A stretch of DNA of 64,000 bases from Pelodera strongyloides (GCA_036852015.1 JAANDG010000140.1:1-64000), one strand, 5' to 3'. Shown: positions 35,771-47,700, counted from the first letter of the stretch. The notes: generated from the letters alone by a model not told the origin. Numbers and translations: made by a program.

Positions 35771-36829
35771 CTCTGTCCTCCGCTGTCTTGTACCTAATGG
35801 TTGCACCCCGCCCCCTTCCCTCTTTGCCGAGTAACTCCACTCGTCTTGGTCGCTGCAAAAGTTTCGCAGGAAAAAAGTGAATTTGCTCATTTTCACGGAT
35901 TTCGCTAAATTATATGTCAATCGATAGTGTTTTTGAAGCTGAGAAAGAACATGATAGTGGTGTTGCTCGTAATTCTCAAACGGAGCAGTTATTACACATT
36001 TAAATGATTATGCAAAATTTTCGGGGATTAAAGATAGAAGGATGAAATTTTACAGTTCCGATGTCCTAGGGGTCTGAAAAGTAGCTTTTTCTTAACTCAA
36101 AGTTTACTCGTGCCCTAATTTGCCTATATAACGTATATTAACTATTGTGGAAGCACGCAAATGATTGCTACTTTCACTCCTCAGAAAATCTGAACAAAAA
36201 GCTTAATCTGTTATAAAACACTAAAAATGGAAAAGTAGCGAAGATTGAACTAGGTCTATTTATTCACTTTTCGAAGCTCTTTCCAATGAACTTAATAACG
36301 CGTTGAAATTTGCAAGGGTTTAGCAGTAAATTGGTTACGATAACCAGGACTACTTATCGTCAAGAAATTATTAGCTCTTCGCGCGAAATATCTGTTCGCG
36401 CGAAGCGAAACCCAGCCACTTCGCGCGAAGAGGCGTCTTCTCCTTACACGATAAGAGGCAGTTCGCGCGCGCACTTCTCTCTTTCGTGACCCGCTTATCA
36501 CGATAAAATTTTGACCACTTATCGAGAATGCAAGGCTCTACTCTGAAATGTAAATACACTATATTAAACATCACAAAGGCTGTTTAATACAAATGGTTGC
36601 TAATTTCATTCCTCGGCAAATCCAAAGAAGTTCTTCATGTGCCGTAACACACTAATGCACTGAATTAGAAATGAATGGAGTAGTTCTATTTGTTCAGGCC
36701 GCGAAGCTCTTTCCAAGGAATAAATTACACATTGAAATTGGTAAGGGTTTAAGACTCAATTGTCGCTATTTACAGCTTTCCATTTTCCGCCAAGCTACTG
36801 GCATGTTTCGTAACAACGATAATTTTCCG

Positions 36830-37135
36830 CAAACACAGTCCTTTCTATTCGCGGTAAACGATAATTTACCGGAAAGGGAGCCCGTTCAGTTCGCGACAAC
36901 GATAAATTGCCGGAAAGAGAGATTTTTAGTTCGCGATAAACGATAATTTGCCGGAAAGAGAGCCCTTTCTGCTCGCGATAAACGATAATTTTCCGGAAAG
37001 AGCGCCCTTTCCGTTTGCGGCAAACGATAATTTGCCGGAAAGAGAGTCCTTTCCGTTCGCGATAAGAAAGGTCTTTCCGGAAAGGGGCGGGCCATTGCCG
37101 ACACTTGCCGGAAAACCGTTTATCGTCTTATCGCG
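36830..37135. repeat. ~63-bp tandem repeats with CGATAA and CCGGAAAGAG
   Basis: Four to five copies of a GATAATTTGCCGGAAAGAG plus TTCGCGATAAAC type unit at the right end of the 5.6-kb hAT-like element. Confidence 0.8.
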
Positions 37136-37310
37136 AGGACAAACTCTAGTGAACATAACAACTGCCCGGGTGGTATTACACCAGAACCCAGTAAAGATCA
37201 GCCAAACCTGAGAAATATGATTCAAATGTATGTGCAAATTGCACATTGAGCAGTAAGGCCGCCCTTAGCCGGTTTTATGAATTTGAACTGCGAAATGAAA
37301 AATTGAGGTT

Positions 37311-37383
37311 TCGGTCGGGCGGGAATCGAACCCGCATCTTTGGTTTTCCGGGCCAATGCGTTAACCGATTACGCTACCGGCAC
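37311..37383 (-). tRNA. tRNA-like sequence, copy 4
   Basis: As copies 1-3; the 5' side is followed by CACACACACACA instead of CCCACACACA. Confidence 0.5.
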
Positions 37384-37413
37384 ACACACACACAATAATC
37401 AGTCGCAGGCGAG

Positions 37414-37778
37414 TTAAAGGGAATATGTAGGCCCTTTTTGAAGTTAAGCTGTGTTCATAGAATGTATGTTCCCCATTAAGGAAACAACAACAAAAGTTGT
37501 CCAAAGATTCCCAGTTAACAGAAAATAAACTACAAAGTTCACCGTTTCCATAGTAAACGCGTTACTTGAGACGATGCCATACATCGTCGGGGTCAATGTA
37601 ATTTTTTTCAAATATACATGCAGATATCGGCAAGTAGCATTATTCAGAGACATACTCGCATGCAAATTCGAATATTCGCATTTGCATATTCAGCTGCCTA
37701 TTTAAATTCACGTCTGGCGTGGAAACTCTAGTTTCGCGTTTGTTTTGCTCATTTTGAATGCCTACATATTCGCTTTAA
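37414..37778. mobile_element. TTAA-flanked element (B1)
   Basis: 365 bp, ends TTAAAGGGAATATGTAGG and a diverged complement (ATATTCGCTTTAA). It is inserted in the unit GAGTTAAGGTCCGC, which exists empty at about 31200, so TTAA duplication is proven by comparison. Relatives: 41339 and 47857. Confidence 0.92.
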
Positions 37779-37900
37779 GGTCCGCAATGGCATCACATAC
37801 ATTTGAATCATATTTCTCAGGTTTGGCTGATCTTTACTGGGTTCTGGTGTAATACCACCCGGGCAGTTGTTATGTTCACTGTGTGATGCCATTGCGGACC

Positions 37901-38297
37901 TTAAAGGGACAGCCCATCAAAGTAAACCTATATTTATGATACGTCCATAGTGACTATCAAGCATTTTTATTACAATATATACAAACTAAATTTCACATTT
38001 ATTTGCCATTGAAAACTTTTTTCCGATGCGCTCTGCTCAAATGTATACCGTAGAGCCGCAAATAACCTTGTCGTCAATGCAAATTTATCGTGAAATTATA
38101 ATGCGATTAAAATTAGCATATATAGCTTTGAAATCTGCAGTTTTATGGTATACATTTGAGCAGAGCGCATTGGAAAAAAAGTTGTCTAGGGCGAATAATG
38201 GTGAAATTTAGTTTGTATATATTGTAATAAAAATGCTTGATAGTCATTATGAACGTATCGTAAATGTAGGTTTATTTTGATGGGCCTGTCCCTTTAA
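37901..38297. mobile_element. TTAA-flanked element (C1)
   Basis: 397 bp with long inverted arms (TTAAAGGGACAGCCCATCAA and complement). Inserted in the same TTAA of the unit as B1, but in the inverted copy. Confidence 0.92.
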
Positions 38298-38325
38298 CTC
38301 GCCTGCGATTGATTATTGTGTGTGG

Positions 38326-38398
38326 GTGCCGGTAGCGTAATCGGTTAACGCATTGGCCCGGAAAACCAAAGATGCGGGTTCGATTCCCGCCCGACCGA
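38326..38398 (+). tRNA. tRNA-like sequence, inverted copy 5
   Basis: Same sequence as copies 2 and 3 on the plus strand: GTGCCGGTAGCGTAATCGG at the start, GGGTTCGATTCCCGC T arm. Confidence 0.5.
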
Positions 38399-38545
38399 AA
38401 CCTCAATTTTTCATTTCGCAGTTCAAATTCATAAAACCGGCTAAGGGCGGCCTTAATGCTCAATGTGCAATTTGCACATACATTTGAATCTCATATTATT
38501 GTCACTAATTGTTCTTTTTGCATATTATTATCACAATTTTTTTCT

Positions 38546-38905
38546 TTACTCTTCGATCTCATTCATCTCCTCATCCAATGTAGGTTTCGCAGTCTGGGGA
38601 GATTCGTCGTCAATCGAATCCTCCACCTCTCCATCTGCCTGCATGTCTTCAACTACCGAAGGAGATTCCGATCCCGGCTCCTCATATTCCTCTTCATCTT
38701 CATCACTTTCGCCTTCTATCTCCCGACGCATAATCGAAATGTCGATGTCGTGCTCCAGAACGTTGCCTGCGTCTTCTCCGTTCTTCTCTTCGATATTAGC
38801 ACGAGTTGTGATGGCGGCGATCATCTTATACTTATAGTATCTTTCGGTGATTGAAATGTTCATCCGCAGATGTTCGGGAATGGACGCCAACGGAAATTTG
38901 AACAA
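38546..38905 (-). CDS. Acidic open frame, unknown
   Basis: 119-codon minus-strand frame. The N-terminal third (EHLRMNISITERYYKYKM) is mixed; the rest is strongly acidic (IEGESDEDEEEYEEPGSESP, ending DEEMNEIEE). Long acidic runs occur at the N-terminus of some DNA transposases and in nuclear chaperones, but nothing here fixes a family. No intron border or promoter was recognised. May be a single-exon gene piece or transposon remnant. Confidence 0.35.
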   Translation of the reverse strand: MFKFPLASIPEHLRMNISITERYYKYKMIAAITTRANIEEKNGEDAGNVLEHDIDISIMRREIEGESDEDEEEYEEPGSESPSVVEDMQADGEVEDSIDDESPQTAKPTLDEEMNEIEE

Positions 38906-39059
38906 TTTGAAAAATTTGAGAAAATTGAAAAATGAAACTGAAAAAAAAGAAATGCCTATAGCAATCCTTGGAAATTACCCTTGAGTATCTTATTATATAA
39001 AGTTGGGAGCTTTGTTTGTTTGTTTGTGTGTTTGTTTGATTGTACGTTTGGATGATGTG

Positions 39060-40640
39060 CGTTACTATATAAATACTTTATTTCACATAAATGCAAAGCA
39101 AAGTGCTCAGAAGAGCCGAAAGACAAAAAGGCAATAATACACCAAAAAAACAAGCAACAAAAAAACACGAACAATGAATGAAAAAATGAGAATATATAAA
39201 TTTTATTCAAGCACCAATATTGCAATCTGCCTGGTCACTCAACTCAACGAGATCGAGCGCGTCAATTTTCGATTTGAACGATTCTATAGTTGAGCTGCGG
39301 ACAGTCGCCTCGTCAAGGAGATTCCAAATTCTAGTGACTCGATGTTTAAAAAATGAATGAGTTTGTAACGTCGAAACCATTTCCTGACGTATATATAAAG
39401 AGTTACCATCTCTCCTCTGTCTACCACCTAAAATGAACATACTATCGAGCACGGGGTGTTTATGCAACCCAAAACCTCGGACGATCTTAAAACATTCAAT
39501 GAGATCGTACGCGATCCTTCGATGTTGTAGAGATTTTAGACTAAACACTGTTAACCGTTCCTCTTTAGTGAAATTATGATACATTTCATAATTGATCTTA
39601 ATGAGTGCTACTTTTGTGAAACGATTTTGCACTCGTTCTACCAAGAGGATTTCGTTTTTAGAATAAGGAGACCATACAGTAGAAGCATATTCCAAGATGG
39701 GACGGACATAAGAAGTATAGCTTTTTAGATAAACAGAGAGATTTGGCTGAACAATGGATTTTAGGATACGAGTTGCAGTTACCGTTGCAGACCGGACTAT
39801 TTTCTCAATATGCGAACTGAAACTTAAGTCCGACGAGACCATAATACCGAGATCGCGAATAGTATTGATTTTAGGGATGACAGAGCCATTGTTTTTCAGA
39901 GGGAATTCCCACTGATCACCAATTGCGAGGTGCTGGCATTTAGGCTCGGAAATCTTCATTTTCCAAGTGTTTGACCAATTCAGTAAATTTTCCAGCTCCT
40001 CTCGCATTTGGTAATATGCAACATGAGGGTCAGCCTTTTCCATCACACGTGAGAGTTTTACATCATCAGCGTACATAACGATGGAGCTTCCCCCCAAACT
40101 GCACAAATCAATGTCGTTAATATAAATTAGAAAAAGGATTGGTCCAAGAATGCTGCCTTGAGGAACACCACTAGAACATGGGAGGGATTTTGAGACAGCA
40201 TTTTTGTACTTCACTTGAAAAGTGCGATCAGACAAATAAGATGAAATCCAATCACATACTAGGGAAGAAATTCCATACATACGAAGCTTATACAACAGAA
40301 AACGGTGGTTAACAATATCGAATGCTTTCGCAAAGTCAATATAGATACAGTCCACGTGTTCTCCGTTTTCTTTAGCCTCGAACCATTCGCTCTTGCACGT
40401 TAAAAGTTGAGTTGTGGTGCTTACTGGTTCGAGGAAAAGAGATGTCGAGAAAACATGTGATCCATAATAGAACGGTTGTTTACTCCTCCTCTTTTTGTAT
40501 TTTTTGTTGAGACCGACCGCTAATTCGCTTTAAGATATTTTCAAAAACCTTACAGATAGAGGAAGTTAAAGAAATAGGACGATAGTTACGCTCAGGTTGT
40601 AGGATTGGTTCAGTAGTTCAGTTCCCGTGCACTGAGCCAT
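39060..40640 (-). mobile_element. CR1/Jockey-like LINE, 5' truncated
   Basis: Minus-strand element with reverse transcriptase and 3' untranslated region; AATAAA lies just before the 3' end near 39080. The upstream part (40356-40640) is frameshifted and contains a ~60-bp insertion at 40473-40533. It is a different family from the LINE at 4914 (YADD instead of FADD, no TTTATG tail). Confidence 0.85.
39207..40355 (-). pseudogene. LINE reverse transcriptase, largely open
   Basis: 382-codon frame with YIDFAKAFDIVNHRFLLYKL, GVPQGSILGPILFLIYIND, active site VMYADDVKLS, and the C-terminal region WSPYSKNEILLVERVQNRFT through to a natural stop. The fingers part lies upstream in other frames (NYRPISLTSSICKVFENIL at about 40545-40620), so the protein is not intact. 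Function would be target-primed reverse transcription; no endonuclease is present. Confidence 0.85.
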
Positions 40641-41338
40641 CTCACTTCCTGAGCGCCCCTCTCACAAACGTCCAAAAAAGGCTGCATATATGGAATATGT
40701 GTGGTGTATCGTTCGGGCGTTTCCGCGGCGCTCAAAATACTAGGTGTAAACTACAAAAACCATGCAAATCTAGAGCAACAAAAGAAGGGACGAAGCGAGG
40801 ATTTTAGCATATGATCCTTGCCCTAATTTTTTTAACTGATTTTTAATCTACGTTTCACGTTAAATTTACTAGAAAGTTTAAATTTACTAGAAAGTCGCCT
40901 CGGGCGGCGTAGCCGGTTGGTGTAAATATAAAACATAAATTACGAGGTCCTGTCATGGTAGACTAACAGTTACCTACCTCCCCATTAACCTAGCTCATAA
41001 AATCAAAGGTGAGTTTAACTCGTATTCTGGGCAGCTTCTTTTTCAAAAAACATTAAAAAAACCACGGAACACTATTTTTTTCGGATCACAACCAATTAAA
41101 TACATAAAAAAACAACAGAACACTGCTTTTTTTACAAAACATAATCAAATACCAACGGAAAACACTATTTTTCGGATCACAACAGAGAAAGCTTAAAAAA
41201 AAACGGGACAGTATTGATGATTAAAATAAAAAACTTATCATATGAATATACAGAACATAACTATTATTAAAGAAAACTACTTTCACAACTAACAACAAAC
41301 ATGCAATCCAAACGAGAGACTGCATAGCTTTCGGCTCA
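40641..41338. other. No gene recognised
   Basis: Holds one AAGTCGCCTCGGGCGGCGTAG motif (40892) and, at 41040-41200, loosely repeated AACACTATTTTTCGGATCAC. No coding support. Confidence 0.4.
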
Positions 41339-41703
41339 TTAAAGGGAATATGTATGCCCTTTTTGAAGTTAAGCTGTATTAATAGAATGTGTGTTCCTCA
41401 TTAAGGAAACAACAACAAAAATGGTTAAAAGTTTCCCATTTAAAAGAAAATGATTTTCAAAGTTCATCTTTTCCATAGTAAACGCTTTATTTGACCCCCT
41501 GGCTTACACGGCAGTGCTGATGGAGCAAAAAATTTAGCATATGCGCAAACATCGGCATATAGCATGCAACAGCGACATATTTACATGCAAATGAGAATAT
41601 TCGAATTTACATATTCAGTCGCCTACTTAAATTCATGTCTGGTGTGGAAACTCTAGTTTCGCAGTTGTTTTGCTCATTTTGAGTGCCTACATATTCCCTT
41701 TAA
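41339..41703. mobile_element. TTAA-flanked element (B2)
   Basis: TTAA at both ends, ends TTAAAGGGAATATGTATG and its complement; 365 bp, same family as B1 and B3. Lies just downstream of the 687-codon gene (stop at 41745). Confidence 0.85.
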
Positions 41704-41744
41704 ATTGCAAAAAATGAAATTATAGTATTCAACTGATGCCTCAA

Positions 41745-44700
41745 TTAATAGTCAAAAGCCGACACAGCCTCTCCACAGGAAGCCTTAATGGCTTTGTCGA
41801 GCACCTCAGGGTCCACGACTTCACCAACTTCCTTTCTAAGAACAATAAAGCGTCTCTTGCACGACTCTTTGAACATCGAAAAACCGCTATAGTATATGGC
41901 GGCGACGGTTGCATTATTATCAACGCTAGTGCCGTTCACAGCCACCGGGGCATAAATCTGATGTCCCTTACGACGGTAGACTTTCACGTTCGGAATTTTA
42001 ATGTGAAGCACTCTCTCCGCACGTCGCCGAATAAACCTGTCGGGTGCCACGTCTACGCCAAGCGACAAGATGTGCCCTGCACAGTTCATCGCCCTCTCAC
42101 TAGGGAAGAAGTAAAGCACATGTCCATTTTTGGCCACATACCCTACGATGGGAAGTTTCCCACCGTTCCAAATGCGTTCCAATTGCACCTGAACATAATA
42201 TTCCATAAAAAACAATGTTCCAACGAGTATTTGAGCTTGTACTTATTGTTAGTACTATTTGTAAGAATGCCCAATGTGTTGCAATTATTGTTGTTATCTT
42301 GGCTGTAATTTGTTTGTGGTAATGTATGGCTTGTACACTCGCACCTGCCAGTGTCCTGGTACTCCACGTCCTCTAATACCATACCAGGACACTGGCAGGT
42401 GCGAGTGGTAAAGTATGGCCTCTAGCATTTCTTGGAAATTACCCTTAAGTGATGTCAAATTTTTTCCTCTTAAGATCTTTTCTTAAAGGATCGCAGTCAC
42501 TACAAAATCATCATTTTGCTTCGAGTTTACTTGAATTTAGTAAAGAATAGAGACAAATACTTTACCAAAACCGAATACTTTGAATTCTAACTCAGGGAGT
42601 GAACAAGTAGAAAAGTAGTTTTATTTAACTACCGCGGGATTATGAAACGTGTAGTGATATGCCTGCAGACCCTTGCACTATGTAAAAATATAATATGCAG
42701 ATATTTGCCGAAATTATTTGCATGATCCCGATCGGGAAGCAGCTGTATGAACACGTTTCATAATCGCGCGGTACAGTAAAACTACTTTTCTACTTGTTCA
42801 CTCCCTGAGTTGAAATTCAAATTATTCGGTGTTGGCAAAGTATTTGTCTCTATTCTTTACTAAATACAAGTAAACTCGAAGAAAAACGATGATTTTGTAG
42901 TGACTGCGATCCTTTAAGCTTACATATTCTAGGGTAAATTTTCATTAGGAATCGATCTAGACTATTGCCGATGCTCGTTTGACACATAGAAAATAGTTAT
43001 GGGCTAAAAACATCGGGCGCCCTCAGTGTTGACACAATTATTGCCCATAATTATTTTCCATGTGTCAAACGAGCATCGGCAATAGTCAGGGATAGGAAAA
43101 AGCAACTAATGTTCACCTTTGTACAGACTTCTGTTCTGCATCCGTTGAAAACGACTACGTCGAGGAACAGGATAGCTCGTAGATCTTGCGGTGCAGTTTG
43201 CTTCCAATCCGGTTTTGAATAGAACCGTTCGAGGGCCGCCTCAACGGGAGTGGCGATATCCTTATACAACATGCCTGAAAAGAAGAGGGCATGTTATGGT
43301 AGTGCAAAAGGCTGACGAGAAGTACCACGGCATCTGCTGAATACAATCCTAGCTAGTCGCACACCTCAATACCGAATGATACTTAGAGACGATACTACCT
43401 CACCTTCTTCAAGTGCGTTGCGAAAATTCCGTCGAACCGTCTGTCCACGATCTTCTAGTTTCCGGCAGAATTTCCGGTCCTCGTCGATTAACTTCTTCAG
43501 GTGATCAGCTTGCCATCTATTGAATACAGATATTATGCCACGAAATATGCGTCTTCTATACTCGCATCTGACAGTGCCTTGGTACTCCCCGTCCTCTCAG
43601 ACAGTACCAAGGAACTGTCAGGTGCGCGTATACAAGTGTTTGACTTCCGCCGAATTGGCCATGGTTACGACACTAGACAACTAGCAAGATGTTAAAGAGG
43701 TTCAAAGGATGTCTTCACAACAACAAATATTACCTCAGTTCCGCGTTGAATCGGCACAGTTCGTCTACAGCCTTTAACGTTTGGTCCAACCATTGACGCC
43801 CTCTTGACTCACCGCCACACTTCCTAACCTTGAATACAAAGTCCGTCAAATCTGCGCTCTGAAATAAGATAATACTATCACAGGTTTATAAGGCTCATAA
43901 GAAATATAAGGCTTATAAGGATTAGGACCATACGGATTCAAATGATCAGTTGAGCATAAACACACCTCGGCAGTCTTCAGAACTTGGATGGCTGGTAACG
44001 GCGGCTGGAACAAGTCACCACTCTTCTGGCGCCGTACGATGTGTAGGAGTAATTTCGACAGCTTTTGCTGACAAAGTGCGGCCAGACGTACTCCCATCGG
44101 CAAACTGATCGCACATCTTATATTCATTGCCGCTGACAGTGCGGGATCTGCCATCTTTTTGAATCTTGCCGGTGAGAACTTCTGAGCGTACGTTAACGTC
44201 TCCTTAATGCGAATTAGCGGTCAGGTCTCAACAAAAAAAACTAGAAAAAGAGGAGGAGTAAACAACCGTGCGTTGATTGTATTTAAACCGTGCGTATTTT
44301 TTGCTTATTTTACTAGCAAATTCAAAATATTTTGTCAACATTTCGTCATTTGGATGCCGCGGAATGTTTAATTGTTTCAAATTCCGAGGTGGCGTTTTTT
44401 TAGCTATTTTACTAGGCCGACCGCCATGTGCGGACTTTTCCATACAAAATCAAAAAAAAATCTTGGTTTGCACACATTTTTTTGTAATACGCACTTATTT
44501 GTTTGTGTTTTGATATTTATTTTCGTTGATAACTGTTTTTAAACTATTTTTGGTGAAAAAACCCCAAACCGGGTGATATTTCGCTTTAAAAATATATTTG
44601 ACAGTTTGCTAGCTTTACAATTTATAACAATTTAGAATAATGCTACCTCACGCGGAAACTTCGACGTGGTTACGTGTTCATTAAGATAACTCACAAAGTG

Positions 44701-47700
44701 ATCTTCTTTCTCCACCTTCATATCAGCGGGAGGTGTGGCGGGAGCTTCGTCCTCTTTCAACATTTCCGCCTTGACGAGTAGGGAGCCGATCGTTCCCGTT
44801 GAAAAAAGTGAGAGCCTGAAAACTCTTATGCTATGATTTGACATCACTTAGGAATGAGCTCAGTGCATGCCTCTAGGATAATGGCCTCAAGTGATGTCAA
44901 ATCTTTGTCTCTTAACACTTGTATACTGCACCTAACAGTGTCTCGGTACTCTATTAGAGGAAGTAGAGTACCGGGACACTGTTAGGTGCAGTATACAAGT
45001 GTTTGACTTCGACATCAGTGTTGACACAGAAATTGTCCATAACTCGTATTCTTTAATAACACGCGAAAAACTAATACAGGGATGTAACCTTACTTGGAAA
45101 CGAATCGCAATTCCTTTACAGTGAGGTGGTGTTTTGCCGCACAAGCAACTAGATTCCGAGAGACACTTTTAGCGCAAATTGAACACCATCCTTTGTTTCG
45201 ATCGTGACTGGGCGGTCGTCCCGACGGGATCATACGAAGCGATGCGCGGCGGCTGAACCATAAAAGTTTACGCGATGAGCCATTGGACGCTTCCATAAAC
45301 ATATGCACGACATACTATGTTTTAAACATACTATGTTTTTGAAAATGTTTTTTCCCTTTTTACAAGAAGTGGAACCTACATGTTGTCGTTATCCGATCCT
45401 TCCTGTTTTCTCTCTTTTTGTGTGGCTTCGTCCCTAACAGCATCAAATTCTTCGCTGTCACTGGACTCGACAGCGGACTCGGGATCACTAAAGTATCTGT
45501 TGCTAGTTAGTGAATAGTTATTTGCCTAAAATGGATGCACTCTGGACGGGTACACTAACCTTTAATAACGGGCCCCATACAGTGGTGTCTTTCCCTTTTT
45601 ACAAGAAGTGGAACCTACATGCTGTCGTTATCCGTTCCTTCTTGTTGGCTCTCATCACATTCCTCGCTCTCACTATCATACTCATCACGCTCGTCATCGC
45701 TGTCCGAGTCTCCTAGGTAATGTTCGTCGCCGGGCTCGATTGCGGACTCGACAGCGGACTCGGCATCACTAAAGTATCTGTTGCTAGTTAGTGAATAGTT
45801 ATTTGCCTAAAATGGCTGCACCCTGGACGGGTACACTAACCTTTAATTGCGGGCCCCAAAAAAAGTGCTCACAGTGTCTCCGCCCCGAATCGTTCTGCTC
45901 CTTTTGAACCCGCACAGGCATCGCAGACACATACGGGGACAATCCCCTTGGCGATCCAATCATATCCATTGCCGTAACTCAAGTTTAACGTGCTTCCTGA
46001 GGCCGTATTCACCACTCGAGGGTAAACATTTCTCTAGAGACAAAACTTTTGGAACGCATTTTTCGGGAAGGAAAGTGAGTGGTGAATGCAAATTTTGTGA
46101 CATTATCTCGCTTTCTAGGTAAATTTTCTCCAAGAGATAGTTTTCCCCAGGGGTAAACGGAGTGGTGAATACGGCCTCTGAGGGAATATGGCAGGATGCC
46201 ACTAGTAGAACACATTCTTCACCCCAAATTAGAGATTTTCGGCACTCCATATTGAAGTGAGCCGTGGAGTGGTTCGCCAATGATCCGTATGGTACGAGCT
46301 CTGAATTGGTAGTATTGGAGGACGTAGAGTACTAGTCCACTGTTACGTGGGAGTACACAAACAAAGCAATCACTGTGTCAAAACTGAGGTCCGCGGAAGT
46401 CAATCACTTGTATACTCGCACCTACCAGTGTCTCGGTACTCGGTACTCTACTTCCTCTAATGGAGTACCGGGACACTGTTAGGTGCAGTATACAAGTGAT
46501 TGACTTCCGCGGACCTCTGTGTTGTTTTAAGGTTTAGTACAACTGACCTTTTCCGTCACATCTTTTTATCGGTAGAACGGCTGCATCGACCAATTTTGGC
46601 ACTGCGACCCCTGTCAGGCTTGACATTCCATCGCGTCGCAGTAGATCGATCGTGTAATCTCCGACGTGGCATTCCGGATCGCATCGACGATAGTACGTCT
46701 CTAGCTGTTCTTGGGACTTCAGAATTTTTCCATTACAGGCAAGGACTAAATCCCCCTTTTGGATGGCCTGCGTTGTCTTCAAACCTCTTCCAACCGGCGT
46801 TTCGACGATTTTCACCTAAAACACAGACATTATTATTGTGTCAACGACGTCAACGTGTCAACACTGAGGTCGGCGGCGGAAGTCAAATACTTGTATACTG
46901 CACCTAACAGTGTCTCGGTACTCTATTAGAGGAAGTAGAGTACCGGGGCACCTGTTAGGTGCAGTACACAAGTGTTCCTTGTATAGACGCATCTGCCAGC
47001 GTCATGTGTATATTAACTTTGGAGTCAACGCGCATCGGCCCGACGCGACGAAGTGCCCGCACATGGTTACGCATTCACAGTCGGCAGACTCACAAGAAAA
47101 ACATGTCTATTTAAAAAAAACGTACCCATGGGTAATAAGAGCAGGCAATGTTAGGAAACAAGTCATGTGTAGGCCCGGGATTCTGCCTTACGCCCTTAGG
47201 CAAAGGCATCGTCTGTAGACGTTTGCTAGCGGTGTCCACACTTTTGGTGTCCCATGGTGAATCGAATATACTTCGCCAGGCGTTGAACCAGTCGTTGTAA
47301 ACCTATAAAGCAACTATCAGTGTTATTATCGTATGGGAAGCCACTGAGGTCAGTGTCAACACTGAGGTCGGCCGAAATCAAAGGCAGTTTCACCTGGGCG
47401 TCAACTGCTCTTCCTCCACGGCTTCTCTTCTCCAAAGCTGACACCGAAGCTTCTAAAAAACAGAACCAAACTTTACTGGAGGTAAATAGTAATGCAGTGT
47501 GGTCCCGCTCTGCTAGTCAACTACGCAATGTCAGGTGCCATCATACATAAAATAGTATCACATTTCATTTCAAAAAGATAAAATTATGAAAACCAAAAAT
47601 ACATAAGCAAACTTTACTCCTGACAGTGCCTTGGTACTCCCCGTCATCTCAGACAGTACTAAGGCACTCAGACAGTACCAAGGCACTGTCAGGTGCGAGT

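Larger units (their letters stand above)
34715..36540. mobile_element. Second hAT-like element, nested
   Basis: Begins TAGAGCATTGCTTACACGATAA and ends with its counterpart (inverse TAGAGCCTTGCATTCTCGAT). CTCTGAAA lies on both sides (34707-34714, 36541-36548), an 8-bp target duplication. Both ends are dense in CGATAA motifs, like the element that encloses it, so the two are probably relatives. 1.8 kb, no transposase frame. It holds two tRNA-like sequences (35283, 35690). Confidence 0.8.
31524..37148. mobile_element. hAT-like DNA element, 5.6 kb
   Basis: Exact ends follow from the 288-bp array it splits: GTGAACAT precedes position 31524 and follows 37148, while undisturbed units have it once. 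The 8-bp duplication and TAGAG ends (YARNG) are hAT features. Terminal repeats TAGAGCTTTTCCTTCGCGAT and TAGAGTTTGTCCTCGCGATA are ~22 bp, imperfect. Sub-terminal regions (31540-31900, 36830-37130) are filled with CGATAA/TTATCG motifs in ~82-bp and ~63-bp tandem repeats, plausible transposase-binding arrays. No hAT transposase frame was recognised; the interior holds a gene-like fragment at 32851-33389 and a second hAT-like element. Confidence 0.8.
37149..38515. repeat. tRNA-bearing unit, right part of array with inverted copy
   Basis: From 37149 the third 288-bp unit resumes, followed by a fourth with its tRNA-like segment at 37311-37383 (-). After 37796 the sequence turns round: an inverted unit runs to about 38515 with its tRNA-like segment at 38326-38398 (+). 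Each arm carries a different TTAA-type element in the same TTAA of the unit. Confidence 0.85.

Noticed and set aside
41736..42308. 190-codon plus-strand frame
   Set aside because: Shadow of the last exon of the 687-codon gene, which has phase-consistent neighbours on the minus strand.
46534..46815. A complete SET methyltransferase domain
   Set aside because: Only the first half resembles PR-Set7; the cofactor and catalytic NHS and GEEL..DY motifs are not in this or the following exons.
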